Assembly: GCA_963825615.1 (NCBI GenBank)
Contig: CAWGTV010000001.1
Location: 1,162,686-1,226,685 of the forward strand
Length of the DNA stretch: 64,000 bases
Direction of reading: 5' to 3'
Source: JAHEDT01 sp963825615
GTDB lineage: Bacteria > Desulfobacterota > Desulfuromonadia > Desulfuromonadales > BM103
The notes beneath the pieces are model-generated. The model did not search any database. It was not told where the DNA came from and worked only from the letters and a program-made list of their open reading frames with translations. Made by a program: the position numbers and the translations under genes. Shown piece after piece: positions 1 through 8,683 of this stretch; the stretch's first letter is position 1, and each line of letters begins with the position of its first letter.

Positions 1-117
1 GTCAACGGCCTTGGCATGGTCGTCGAAAGAGACCAGCGGCTCGGCAACATCCATGGCCGAGAAGCCTTCGAGAAAAAGGCGGTGCAGACGTGAGCTTTGC
101 GTGGCGGTCCAGGGCAT
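1..117 (-). CDS. N-terminus of a protein cut by the window edge, CBS-domain-like
   Basis: Only the first 39 codons are visible. The ATG at 117 is preceded on the minus strand by a strong AAGGAG box six bases upstream, so the start is convincing. The visible peptide begins MPWTATQSSRLHRLF and continues through AMDVAEPLVSFDDHAKAVD. The segment resembling 'MDVAEPLVSFD...' is reminiscent of the first strand of a CBS domain, where a phrase of this kind precedes the adenosyl-ligand-binding motif. That resemblance is an inference from a short stretch. The rest of the gene lies outside the window, so the function cannot be assigned. Confidence 0.55.
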   Translation of the reverse strand, partial: MPWTATQSSRLHRLFLEGFSAMDVAEPLVSFDDHAKAVD

Positions 118-472
118 GACGACTCCTTCACGTGGCAAACAGCTAGATTAAAAGCCATTTTAGCGCAAAGAATCCAAGCGTGTTGAAGAAACACCTTCAA
201 TACGGCATTTTTTTGTCAAAGGAGTTTTTTCAACCTTGAGCATTCCAATGCTTATAGTAATATATAACTCATTGTAATAATTATTAAAACATTCATGTCG
301 TTGACGAGGCCTTCCGCAGCGCATTGGCCGCCGCCGCACCTTGCGACGGCCAGGTCGAGGAGCGGTGCCTGGGCGTGGTCCATGCAGCAGACAATCTCGA
401 CAACAGAGCCAGGACCAGCTTCACCGCGCAGGTATAATCGGTGCTGGAAGCAAAGGAAGCCATGGAACTCTC
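118..472. other. Gene-poor stretch with a possible coding remnant
   Basis: This 355 bp gap separates the divergent gene at 117 from the ion channel at 473. It contains the 5' region of the minus-strand gene, an AT-rich segment at 236-263 with a plausible TTGAGC / TAATAT promoter pair spaced 16 bases, and, from about 288 to 427 on the plus strand, a 46-codon frame (IHVVDEAFRSALA...TAQV, then TAA) that looks coding in composition but has no start codon or ribosome-binding site. The frame may be the tail of a decayed helical protein. Nothing else is supported. Confidence 0.3.
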
Positions 473-1171
473 ATGAAACTCAATCAGTCGGCCCTCAAAC
501 TCTTCGTTTTCGGGAGATATGGCAGTCTATTGATTGCCCTGCTCGTCCTGATACTTCTTCAACCGGCGGTTGACACCCTAGCAGGGAAATATTTCCTCGA
601 GGCCATCTTTATCGCAATCCTGTTCGCCGGGTTGCGCGCGATCGAGACCAAGAAAAGTCTGCTCCGCTTCGAAGCTCTGCTGCTGCTGGTCAGCCTGACC
701 CTCTACGCAGCAGGAATCCTGCTGGGACATGAAGAGCTGTTCTTTCTCAGCATCGCCGGGCGGACCCTCTTCATGGTCCTGATTTCCTGGGCCATTTTGA
801 TCAATCTTTTTCGTGCCCACAGTGTAAGTAGTGACACCCTGGCCGGCGCCGTCTGCGTCTATCTGCTGATCGCAGTGGTCTTTGGCCATTGCTTCATGCT
901 GATCGAATTCCTGGTCCCAAGTTCATTCTCGTTTACCATTGGGCAAGCGCGCACACATCTCTGGGTCTCCCACGAGTTCTATCCGTTCTACTACTTCAGC
1001 CTGGTGACCATGACCACGATCGGCTATGGCGACATTGTGCCCGTCAGCACTGTAGCTCGGACCTTTGCCACCATGGAAGGGGTGCTGGGACAGGTTTACC
1101 TGACCATCCTGGTGGCACGTCTGGTCGGTATGCACCTGCTGCATCAGCAGGAAAAAGGCGCGCAGGAATGA
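473..1171 (+). CDS. Potassium-channel-like two-pore-helix membrane protein
   Basis: A 232-residue integral membrane protein with the K+-channel selectivity-filter signature TIGYGD at residues 182-187, preceded by a pore-helix segment (FYPFYYFSLVTM) and followed by a last hydrophobic helix at about 200-220. Hydrophobic segments near 18-31, 41-55, 66-84, 91-112 and 124-148 indicate about six transmembrane helices before the pore, as in small voltage-gated-like ion channels. There is no obvious cytoplasmic RCK/TrkA-N domain. I chose the ATG at 473 over upstream starts because the upstream extension is Arg/Pro/Gly-rich and not membrane-like, and GGAA lies just before it. The downstream neighbour is a mechanosensitive channel, which suggests a role in ion or osmotic balance (inference). 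Confidence 0.8.
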   Translation: MKLNQSALKLFVFGRYGSLLIALLVLILLQPAVDTLAGKYFLEAIFIAILFAGLRAIETKKSLLRFEALLLLVSLTLYAAGILLGHEELFFLSIAGRTLFMVLISWAILINLFRAHSVSSDTLAGAVCVYLLIAVVFGHCFMLIEFLVPSSFSFTIGQARTHLWVSHEFYPFYYFSLVTMTTIGYGDIVPVSTVARTFATMEGVLGQVYLTILVARLVGMHLLHQQEKGAQE

Positions 1172-1286
1172 GTCGCCTGGCGTGTGCATAAAAGGGTCTC
1201 ATCGCCGGGGTCACGATATGACCGACGGTGAGCATGGCCGTTAATCTTGCACTGACAAGTATGACCTCCCTAAAGGGATAAACTGA

Positions 1287-3740
1287 ATGCTCGAAAACGC
1301 GCGCGTTGTAAGCTCCGCCTTTGGAAGCCGTGCTCCTGTCTGGGGCAGAGTTTTGATCGTCTGTCTCCTGGCGGCCCTGGTGGCACCGGACTGCCCGGCA
1401 AAGGCAGAATTACCTGGCAACCTTCTGGGGCCGTCCGCCGCCAACCTGATCGCTTCGCAAGCCGTTCCCCCTCCTGGCAGCAGTGACGAACAGCTGCTGG
1501 GAACCATCCGAGAAAAGATCAAGGATGCGCGGGTCCGCCATCAGGAAGTTCGTATCGCCCTGGCCGGCAAGAGCCCGCCTTCCTATGCCAGCTTCGACGA
1601 ACTCTCGACGCGTCAGATTCAACTTTTCTCGACCATCTCGTCACTGGAATCCTGGCTGAACTCCCTGGTGAACATCCAGAAGGCGAAACAGGCCGAGCGC
1701 GACCTGGAAAGTAAAATACAAAGCTGGTCGGGCTTCGGCTTCGAAGAACCTTATCCCCTGAGCCTCAGCGACCAACTGGCCTCGGAAATACGCTCCAGGT
1801 ATCTGGAGTTGCAAACCGAGCAGGCGCGCACCACCCTGGAAGAAGACCAGATTCCAGGCTACCGCAAAGCCTTGGAGCAGACCGGCCCAAAAATCCGCAA
1901 GGCCGCCGAAGCCTTTGAGAAGGCCCAGCAGACGGACGAGGCCCGCTTGCGCTGGCTGATGGAGTCGGCCGATGAAGAGAAGGAAGTGGCCGAAGCACGC
2001 CTGCAGGCAACCCTCGCCAGGGTAGAGCTCAACAAGCTGCAAGTCTCCTACCTCGAGCGTGAGATCGACTTCCTCACCGAAAAACAGCAGCGCACCATCG
2101 GCAAATCCGAGTTCTCCCGTACCGACCTCGATGCCCGACTCAGTGCCATTGCCAAAAGCCGCGCACTGCTACAGGAACAACTCGCGGAGTCAGAGCGCCA
2201 GAACAACCAGGCCCAGGAACAGGTGACGGATACCCGTGCCCGTCTCGAACAAGAACTAGCCGGCGAAGGGAGAGACCAAGCGCGCGCCAGACAACTCTTC
2301 GAATTGCGCCAGGTCGAGGCGGAAACGACCGCGCAGCGGGTCGAAACGCTCAAGCTGCTGCTGGCCGCGAACACCCTGGAAACCATTCTCTGGCAGGAAC
2401 GCTTTCGGGTCTACAACGGTCTCGAGAAGAACCTGAACCTGACAGAAGTCATAGAGAATCTTGATGAATGGCAGGAGCGCATCAGCGAGTTCAACGACTA
2501 CTACACCTCCAAGGTTCTGCTAACCCGCACCAGAATCCAGGGGCAGAACGAAACACTGAAAAGCTGGCCGGAACAGCAACCGGGGAAACCGACCGAAGAG
2601 GCCAAGCGGGATGCTTACCAGGAGCGTTTGAACGACCTGGAACAACTGATTGCCAGTATCGAGACCATCAATTTCCTGACCGAGCGTCTCAAGGCCGAGA
2701 CTTCTGCCGAGATGAAGGCACGCTCCTTTCTCGAGCGTTTGCAGATCCGGCTCGCCACAACCCTACGCACTATCTCCTCGATCTGGAACTACGAGATCTT
2801 CTCCGTCGACGATACCATCATCGCCGACGGCAAAGTCATCAGCGGCAGCCGGCCGGTCACCCTGAAAAAAGTCATTTATGGCCTGCTGCTACTGACCGTC
2901 GGCATCTGGCTGGTTGGCAGGGTGTCGAAGCTGCTGAGCCACATTGCACAGCAACGGCTGAAGGCCGAACGAAGCCTTATCCAGCTCTTTGAAAAAATTG
3001 GCCAGTACCTTGCCATTTTCATCGTCATCGTGGCAGCCCTCGGTCTGGTGCAGATTCCGTTCACCGCCTTTGCCTTCCTCGGCGGCGCACTGGCCATCGG
3101 CGTTGGCTTCGGCGGCCAGAACCTGATCAACAATTTCATGAGCAGCCTGATTCTCTTGATTGAAAAGCCGATCAAGGTCGGTGATGTCGTGGAGGCCGAA
3201 GGCGTGATTGGGCGGGTCACGACCATCGGCGGGCGTTGTTCGACCATCCGCCGCTTCGACGGCGTCGACCTGTTGGTCCCGAACAGTCAACTGCTGGAAA
3301 AAACCGTTGTCAATCGGACACTTTCCGATAACCTAGTCCGCTACGACATCAAGGTCGGAGTTGCTTACGGTTCGCCAACCCGCGACGTTTTCCGCATCCT
3401 GGAACAAGTGGCTGAGGAACACGGCCTGGTATTCAAGGATCCGAAGCCTGTCGTTCTGCTCGAAGATTTTGCGGCCGACGCCCTGCTGTTCGGTCTGTAT
3501 TACTGGGTTGAAGTCCGTGAGAAACACGATGTTAGGGTCATCGCCAGTGATCTGCGCCACCGTATCGACCGGCTGTTCCGCGATGCCGGGATCAGCATCG
3601 CCTTTCCGCAGCGCGATGTTCATCTCGACAGCATAAGCCCGCTGAAGGTCCAGATGGTTGCTGATCAGCAGCCCGCGGACGCACCAACCCAAACGGAGGT
3701 TATCGCAACGGTTCACAACAAGAACAGCTCTGCGGACTAA
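1287..3740 (+). CDS. Large mechanosensitive channel, MscS superfamily (MscK/KefA-like)
   Basis: An 817-residue inner-membrane channel. Residues 1-41 form a signal-like hydrophobic segment. Residues about 60-500 are long charged helices with strong coiled-coil character (periplasmic domain). Transmembrane helices follow at about 530-545 and 565-590, and the pore helix is near 595-620 (GALAIGVGFGGQNLINNF). The MscS beta domain comes next, with the typical 'KPIKVGDVVE' and 'LVPNSQLLE' stretches. Such channels gate on membrane tension during hypo-osmotic shock. The start has an AGGGA box eight bases upstream. It is followed closely by a MipA-type gene on the same strand, but the 58 bp gap and separate ribosome-binding site do not prove an operon. 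Two more MscS-type genes occur in this window. Confidence 0.88.
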   Translation: MLENARVVSSAFGSRAPVWGRVLIVCLLAALVAPDCPAKAELPGNLLGPSAANLIASQAVPPPGSSDEQLLGTIREKIKDARVRHQEVRIALAGKSPPSYASFDELSTRQIQLFSTISSLESWLNSLVNIQKAKQAERDLESKIQSWSGFGFEEPYPLSLSDQLASEIRSRYLELQTEQARTTLEEDQIPGYRKALEQTGPKIRKAAEAFEKAQQTDEARLRWLMESADEEKEVAEARLQATLARVELNKLQVSYLEREIDFLTEKQQRTIGKSEFSRTDLDARLSAIAKSRALLQEQLAESERQNNQAQEQVTDTRARLEQELAGEGRDQARARQLFELRQVEAETTAQRVETLKLLLAANTLETILWQERFRVYNGLEKNLNLTEVIENLDEWQERISEFNDYYTSKVLLTRTRIQGQNETLKSWPEQQPGKPTEEAKRDAYQERLNDLEQLIASIETINFLTERLKAETSAEMKARSFLERLQIRLATTLRTISSIWNYEIFSVDDTIIADGKVISGSRPVTLKKVIYGLLLLTVGIWLVGRVSKLLSHIAQQRLKAERSLIQLFEKIGQYLAIFIVIVAALGLVQIPFTAFAFLGGALAIGVGFGGQNLINNFMSSLILLIEKPIKVGDVVEAEGVIGRVTTIGGRCSTIRRFDGVDLLVPNSQLLEKTVVNRTLSDNLVRYDIKVGVAYGSPTRDVFRILEQVAEEHGLVFKDPKPVVLLEDFAADALLFGLYYWVEVREKHDVRVIASDLRHRIDRLFRDAGISIAFPQRDVHLDSISPLKVQMVADQQPADAPTQTEVIATVHNKNSSAD

Positions 3741-3798
3741 GCTATTGCACGGCAAAACCAACGCACGGAGACATGAAAAACGATTCAGGGGGCCTAGC

Positions 3799-4686
3799 GT
3801 GAAAAAAAACTTACCAAGAAATTGTCTCTTACTCGCAGCCGTTCTTTTTTTTATTGTCTGCAACGTCGGCGCGGCATCAGCTGCAAGTGAGAGCCTGGAT
3901 GAAGCCGATCTGTGGACAGAGGTTGCAGAAAATATCGATGTGGCACCAGGCGACGAAGCCCCCAAGGACAGCGCACGCAAATGGGCGCTCAGCATTGGTA
4001 TGAACGGCGGCTTTTCCCCTGATTACGAGGGCTCGAACAACTACAGCTTTGATTATAGCCCGAACATCGCCGCGTCCTGGCGGGATACGATTTTTTACAA
4101 GGGCAAGACCCTGGGTGTCAATCTCGTCCGCCAGAAAAAGCTCAAGGCTGGTCTCACCATTTCGCAGGCTTCGGGACGCAGCGAAGATGACAACGACAGA
4201 CTCAAGGGGTTGGGCGACGTAGACGGCAGCATCGAGGCGGGAGGATTCATAACTTATCGGAAGAAGCCCTACCGCTTCAAAGCCGATGTCCGGCAGGACA
4301 TCGGCTCCGGGCACGAAGGCGCTCTCGTGGCACTGAGCAGCGGCAGGAACCTGCCGTTTGAGAGTCTCCCGGTTGCTGTCGAACTCGGCGCGACCTGGGC
4401 AAGCGCTAACTACATGTCCAGCTTTTTCGGGGTTGATGCACAGCAATCATTGGATTCGGGCCTGAAAAGACACAACGCCGACGCGGGCATCAAAGACATC
4501 AAGATCAGCATGACCGCCGGCTATGAGATCACCACGCGCTGGCGGATCGGTGGCACGATCGTGTACAAGAGACTAGTGGGTGATGCCGCAGACAGCCCCA
4601 TCGTTGACGACAAAAACCAGTTTCTTGCCGGACTCAGCCTCTCTTATCACATGGGCTCCAAGATTCTGCCGGAAGAGCTCAAATAG
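3799..4686 (+). CDS. MipA/OmpV family outer-membrane protein (paralogue 1)
   Basis: This 295-residue exported beta-barrel protein belongs to the MipA/OmpV family, whose first member is the MltA-interacting scaffold of E. coli. The family hallmarks are GGFSPDYEGS near residue 65-75 and the late 'YKRLVGDAADSPIV' segment. A GTG start at 3799 is preferred because AGGGGG lies seven bases upstream and the resulting protein begins with a clean signal peptide (VKKNLPRNCLLLAAVLF... cleaved after ASA). Starting upstream would bury the signal peptide. It carries about 40 extra residues between signal peptide and barrel compared with the two paralogues on the opposite strand. It converges on paralogue 2 across a strong hairpin. 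Confidence 0.85.
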   Translation: MKKNLPRNCLLLAAVLFFIVCNVGAASAASESLDEADLWTEVAENIDVAPGDEAPKDSARKWALSIGMNGGFSPDYEGSNNYSFDYSPNIAASWRDTIFYKGKTLGVNLVRQKKLKAGLTISQASGRSEDDNDRLKGLGDVDGSIEAGGFITYRKKPYRFKADVRQDIGSGHEGALVALSSGRNLPFESLPVAVELGATWASANYMSSFFGVDAQQSLDSGLKRHNADAGIKDIKISMTAGYEITTRWRIGGTIVYKRLVGDAADSPIVDDKNQFLAGLSLSYHMGSKILPEELK

Positions 4687-4750
4687 CGGGCATGAACTAC
4701 CGGGGAAACGCCGCTGACGCGCGCTCGTAAATCTTGGGCATCAAGACCGG

Positions 4751-4794
4751 AACAGAACCAGGCCGGCTGAAGGTTCAGCCGGCCTGGTTCTGTT
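4751..4794. terminator. Bidirectional terminator hairpin between convergent MipA genes
   Basis: A perfect 21-base-pair stem (4751-4771 with 4774-4794) closes on a tiny loop between the plus-strand gene ending at 4686 and the minus-strand gene ending at 4858. There is no long U tract on either side, so efficiency as an intrinsic terminator is uncertain, but the position between convergent genes fits. Confidence 0.65.
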
Positions 4795-4857
4795 CAAGCG
4801 AAGGGATGTAATCAATCTTCTGTGGGAATGCCCGCGCAGGAGTTGGCTTCTTGCTAG

Positions 4858-5622
4858 TTATTTACCCCAACGATAGGTGACCATCAAACCGGCAGTCACC
4901 TGGTTTTCGTCACCCTCATCATCAACGATCGGGCTGTCCGCGGCATCATTCAGAAGTCTCTTATAGGAGACCAGACCCATGAGTCCCCAGCTCTCCCAAG
5001 GGGTGTAACTGGCGACCAGGTTGATGCCGACATCCTTGAAGCCGGCATCGGCTTTGTAGTCGGGCAGAGTGCTGGTGCCGCGGTTGCTGCTTTTCACGCT
5101 GAAGTATGTATCCATGTAATCGTCCGAAGCGTAGGTCAGAGAGATCCCCGGCGTCAGAGCCAGTTCCGGCATGGCCTTCCAGCGGTAACCGGCAGACAGT
5201 TCGGTCAGGACGCCGTTGTGTTTGTCGGAGACGTCGGCCAGCACTTGCAGACCAAGCAGCAGGTTATTGACGTCAACGCCGGCGAAGCCGCCGAGTTCAA
5301 CAGCGGCATCGACTTTATCCATGTCATCGACCTGGCTGTTGTCGACGTTGTCGCGTTTCATGCGGTAGTTGGCGACCGGCCCGAGACTGTACTGCTTGTC
5401 GGCGAGCAGGTTGACCTTGAGGTTGGTGCCCATCAGTTTAACGAAGCGCCCGCTGTCATAGTTGTGGCTGAACATGAACATCGGGATGGCTGTGGTATTG
5501 TCGGAACCTTCGTAGTCTGGTGCGACGCCGGCACCTAAACCGACCATCCCCTTGACGGCCCATACGGGGCTGGCTGCCAATAACAGGACCAGACAGACAA
5601 GCAACACTCTTGAACTCTTCAT
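4858..5622 (-). CDS. MipA/OmpV family outer-membrane protein (paralogue 2)
   Basis: A 254-residue exported outer-membrane barrel of the MipA/OmpV family. A signal peptide (MKSSRVLLVCLVLLLAASPVWA) is followed at once by the family signature GLGAGVAPDYEGSD and later by YKRLLNDAADSPIVDD. The ATG at 5622 is taken because GGAGG stands seven bases upstream; a GTG one codon earlier is also possible. It is clearly paralogous to the gene at 5959-6729: both share signal peptide pattern, length and the 'NLKVNLLADKQYSLGPV' type strand. Each of the two has its own upstream region and terminator, so they look like separate transcription units produced by tandem duplication. Confidence 0.85.
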   Translation of the reverse strand: MKSSRVLLVCLVLLLAASPVWAVKGMVGLGAGVAPDYEGSDNTTAIPMFMFSHNYDSGRFVKLMGTNLKVNLLADKQYSLGPVANYRMKRDNVDNSQVDDMDKVDAAVELGGFAGVDVNNLLLGLQVLADVSDKHNGVLTELSAGYRWKAMPELALTPGISLTYASDDYMDTYFSVKSSNRGTSTLPDYKADAGFKDVGINLVASYTPWESWGLMGLVSYKRLLNDAADSPIVDDEGDENQVTAGLMVTYRWGK

Positions 5623-5897
5623 CACGAGACCTCCAATTTAAATATGTGTTAAATTTGCATTTCCGGAACTAAAGTTGCTTTATTATATAATGTTTTTTTT
5701 ATTCTGCAACCAGGGTTCTAATAATCGGCAGATGGAGAGGGCGCAACCGGTTGGGGCTTTCGGTCAATGATGTCGATGGCTGATTGTTCCAGCGGCAAGG
5801 GCGCTGGCAGGGCCCATCTTTCACCACCCCTCATAAGAAATCGTGGGGGGAGGGCGCCACCGTCGAGTCCTTGCGGGCGGGATAGCTGCAGGCAAAA

Positions 5898-5922
5898 GGG
5901 ACCGGCTGAAACAGCCGACCCC
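5898..5922 (-). terminator. Rho-independent terminator of MipA paralogue 3
   Basis: On the minus strand the sequence reads GGG, a CGGCTG/CAGCCG stem with a three-base loop, then CCCTTTT. It lies 37 bases past the stop of the gene at 5959. The rest of the 5623-5958 gap holds the AT-rich upstream region of paralogue 2 and nothing else recognisable. Confidence 0.75.
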
Positions 5923-5958
5923 CTTCTTTCATCCCCTGAGTTGAGAACTGCCGGATCG

Positions 5959-6729
5959 CTACTGCTGCCAGCGATAGGTGGCCATCAGCCCGGCAAACCA
6001 CTGGGTGGCGTTGCCTTCTTTATCGACGATCGGGCTGTCCTTGGCGTCGCCGAGCAGCGTGGAGACCGAGGCAAGGCCCATGATCCCCCAGTTCTGCCAG
6101 GGCATCATGTGGACGGTGACGTTGGCGCCGACATCCTTGAAGGCATTTTTATCAGCTTTATCGTAATACGGCAGACCGCTCTGGCCGACATTGCTCGGGG
6201 TCACGTTAAAGTAGGTCGAGAGGTACTCTTTGCCGGCAAAGGTGGTGAAAACCCCCGGAGTGATGGTCAAGGTGTCTGAGGGTTGCAACTTGTAGGTAGC
6301 GGTCGCCGTCCCTAGATGGCTGTCAGCATCGCCAGAGACCTCGCCAAGATACTCAGCTTCGAGCGTCAGGTTGCCGACCTTGACCGCAGCGAAGGCCCCA
6401 AGCTCCACGGCGTCGTCGATCTTTTTCATGTCATCGACCTTGTTGTTGTTGACATCATCGCGACCGAAGCGGTAGTTGACTACCGGGCCGAAGCTGTAGA
6501 CCTGGTCGGCAAGCAGGTTGAACTTGAGGTTGGTCCCTTTCAGATAAACGTAGCGGCCGCTGTCATACGTGTATTTGACCATCAGCAGGGGCGTAGCCTT
6601 GTAATCATCCGAGCCCTCGTAATCAGGGACGACCCCGGCGCCTAGGCCCACCAAGCCATTGGCTGCCCAAACAGTACTGGTGAGCAGCATCATTGCCAGA
6701 CAGAGACAGCAAACCTTTGCACTCTTCAT
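5959..6729 (-). CDS. MipA/OmpV family outer-membrane protein (paralogue 3)
   Basis: A 256-residue MipA/OmpV-type outer-membrane protein. It has a signal peptide (MKSAKVCCLCLAMMLLTSTVWAA), then GLGAGVVPDYEGSDD, and near the C-terminus LGDAKDSPIVDKEG followed by a last strand ending YRWQQ, close to paralogue 2's YRWGK. The start at 6729 has AGGAGGAG seven bases upstream. The role of this family outside E. coli is poorly defined; membership of the envelope is clear, function is not. It is divergent from tamA, with a 178 bp AT-rich region between them that must carry promoters for both. Confidence 0.85.
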   Translation of the reverse strand: MKSAKVCCLCLAMMLLTSTVWAANGLVGLGAGVVPDYEGSDDYKATPLLMVKYTYDSGRYVYLKGTNLKFNLLADQVYSFGPVVNYRFGRDDVNNNKVDDMKKIDDAVELGAFAAVKVGNLTLEAEYLGEVSGDADSHLGTATATYKLQPSDTLTITPGVFTTFAGKEYLSTYFNVTPSNVGQSGLPYYDKADKNAFKDVGANVTVHMMPWQNWGIMGLASVSTLLGDAKDSPIVDKEGNATQWFAGLMATYRWQQ

Positions 6730-6907
6730 TATGACTCCTCCTTAAAAAAGTTGATAAAAACGGGAGATTTCCCCTAACTAAAATGGTTTTCAGTGTAAAA
6801 TAATTGCGTTTATTTGCAAATGTTTTTTTCCGGACAACGATGCATTACAATGTGCCCCTTGCTTGCGCCGTTGCGGGTCGGGACAACAACCGCTGAAATT
6901 TCATCTG

Positions 6908-8683
6908 ATGATCCTCAAGCATCTTAAATATCTGACGCTTTTCTGGTTATTCACCCAGCTTACCCTCGGTGCGGCGTGGGCCGCGGCAGAGCCTTCGGTA
7001 CAGCTCGAGATTAGCGGGGTGAAGAACGCCCGCCTGGAGAATGTCAAGGCGGCCCTGGCGCTGCCGCCGGGGCTCATTCGTAACGGCGCGATCGAGGAGC
7101 ACTGGCTCGAACGCTTCGTCGCCAAGATCCCGAAGATGGCCTCCGACGCACTCGAGCCTTTCGGTCTCTACCGGAGCGAAACCACGGTCACCATCGACCG
7201 GGCCGACCAGCTCGCCTACCGGGTCCTGGTCAAGATCGACCCGGGGCCGCAAACGATAGTGCGCAGCTTGACCATCAGCCTGACCGGCGAGGGGAGCCAA
7301 GAGGAGAGCCTGCAGCGTGTGGTCCGCGATTTCCCCCTGAAGCAGGGGGCTTCCCTCGATCACCAGCTTTACGAGCAGGGCAAGGTCGATTTGCGCCTCG
7401 AGACCAGCAACCTCGGCTACCTGAAAGGCTCTTTTACCACGCATGTCATCCGCATCGACCTTGAAGAAGATACCGCTGACATCGAGCTGGTCCTGGATAC
7501 CGGGCCGCGCTTCTACTTCGGAGAGACCACCTTCGAGGATGAGAGCAAAAGCTTCAATAACGATTTCCTGCAGCGCTTCATCACTTACAAGGAGGGAGAC
7601 GTCTTTTCCCACCAGGAACTGCACTTAAGCCGTCTCAATTTTTACGCGGCTGATCGCTTCGATGATGTCATGATGGTTCCACTGATAGAAGAGGCGGTTG
7701 ATCAGCATGTTCCCGTCAAAGTCAAACTGGTCCTGGGCAAACGGCGGCGCCTGCGCCCCGGGATCGGTTACGGCACAAACACCGGGGCCCGGGTCTCGCT
7801 GCGCTATAAGAACATGCAGTCCGGCGAGCACCCGCATGCTCACTTGTTCGATCTCACCTTGGCCGAGAAAGTGCAGTCTTTCGAAACCACCTATACCATT
7901 CCCCAGCCCGGCAGCGTCGACAATAATCTGATCGGCACCATCGGCGTCCGCCAGGAGGATCTCGAAACTTACCAGACTCAGATGTTCTATGCTGAAGTGG
8001 AGGAAACTTACGGGCTGGCGCAGGGCAAGATCGGCTCGCTGTTCCTGCGCTACCTTTACGAAGACAGCGACGTGGGAAATGAAGGCAGCAACATCGCGAA
8101 GCTGGTTATCCCGGGGGTGCGCTATTACCAGAGGCACTATGACGACCCGCTCAACCCCAAGAGCGGCTACCAGTTCCGAGTCGAACTGCGCGGCAGTTAT
8201 GATTTTCTGTTGTCCAACCTGACCATCGGCCAGGGGATCGCCGCCGGCAGCTGCATGCTGCCGCTGACCCGCAACCTGTCCCTGCATCCACGCATCGAAG
8301 CCGCCACGACGATCAAGCAAGATAAATTCAGCGATGTGCCCTCATCGATGCGCTTCTTCGTCGGCGGGGACAACAGTGTGCGCGGCTACGCCTATAAATC
8401 CCGCGGCCCCAAAAACAAGTACGGTGACGTCATCGGCGGCGATTCGCTGCTGGTCGGCAGCCTGGAACTGGAATACGCCGTGAACGAACGGTGGGGGCTG
8501 GCGCTCTTCTACGATGCCGGCAGCGCCTTCAATGCCTCTGAAAAAATGGAGTTCATCCAGGGCGCCGGCATCGGCTTCCGCCGCTACACCCAGATCGGGC
8601 CGATCAAGTTCGACCTGGCCACCCGGATCAACGACGACCGCGACGCTGTCCGCATTCACTTCAGCGTAGGGTTCGACATATGA
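6908..8683 (+). CDS. tamA: TamA-type BamA/Omp85 outer-membrane assembly factor
   Basis: A 591-residue Omp85-family protein. Signal peptide at residues 1-26, POTRA repeats over roughly 30-285, then a 16-stranded barrel domain over 300-591. Visible barrel signatures include FFVGGDNSVRGYAYKSRGP (the conserved VRGY/F loop of TamA/BamA) and LFYDAGSAF near the end. With TamB it forms the translocation and assembly module that inserts autotransporters and other outer-membrane proteins, and TamB is also linked to phospholipid transport. The ATG at 6908 gives a clean signal peptide; a TTG at 6863 would add 15 residues and no better ribosome-binding site is seen. The stop overlaps the tamB start by four bases, which indicates translational coupling. 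Confidence 0.92.
   Translation: MILKHLKYLTLFWLFTQLTLGAAWAAAEPSVQLEISGVKNARLENVKAALALPPGLIRNGAIEEHWLERFVAKIPKMASDALEPFGLYRSETTVTIDRADQLAYRVLVKIDPGPQTIVRSLTISLTGEGSQEESLQRVVRDFPLKQGASLDHQLYEQGKVDLRLETSNLGYLKGSFTTHVIRIDLEEDTADIELVLDTGPRFYFGETTFEDESKSFNNDFLQRFITYKEGDVFSHQELHLSRLNFYAADRFDDVMMVPLIEEAVDQHVPVKVKLVLGKRRRLRPGIGYGTNTGARVSLRYKNMQSGEHPHAHLFDLTLAEKVQSFETTYTIPQPGSVDNNLIGTIGVRQEDLETYQTQMFYAEVEETYGLAQGKIGSLFLRYLYEDSDVGNEGSNIAKLVIPGVRYYQRHYDDPLNPKSGYQFRVELRGSYDFLLSNLTIGQGIAAGSCMLPLTRNLSLHPRIEAATTIKQDKFSDVPSSMRFFVGGDNSVRGYAYKSRGPKNKYGDVIGGDSLLVGSLELEYAVNERWGLALFYDAGSAFNASEKMEFIQGAGIGFRRYTQIGPIKFDLATRINDDRDAVRIHFSVGFDI

Noticed and set aside
295..573. Plus-strand frames of about 90 codons at the start of the window
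   Set aside because: No ribosome-binding site, Arg/Pro-rich composition and overlap with the ion-channel gene start; only a short possible remnant is noted in the intergenic entry.
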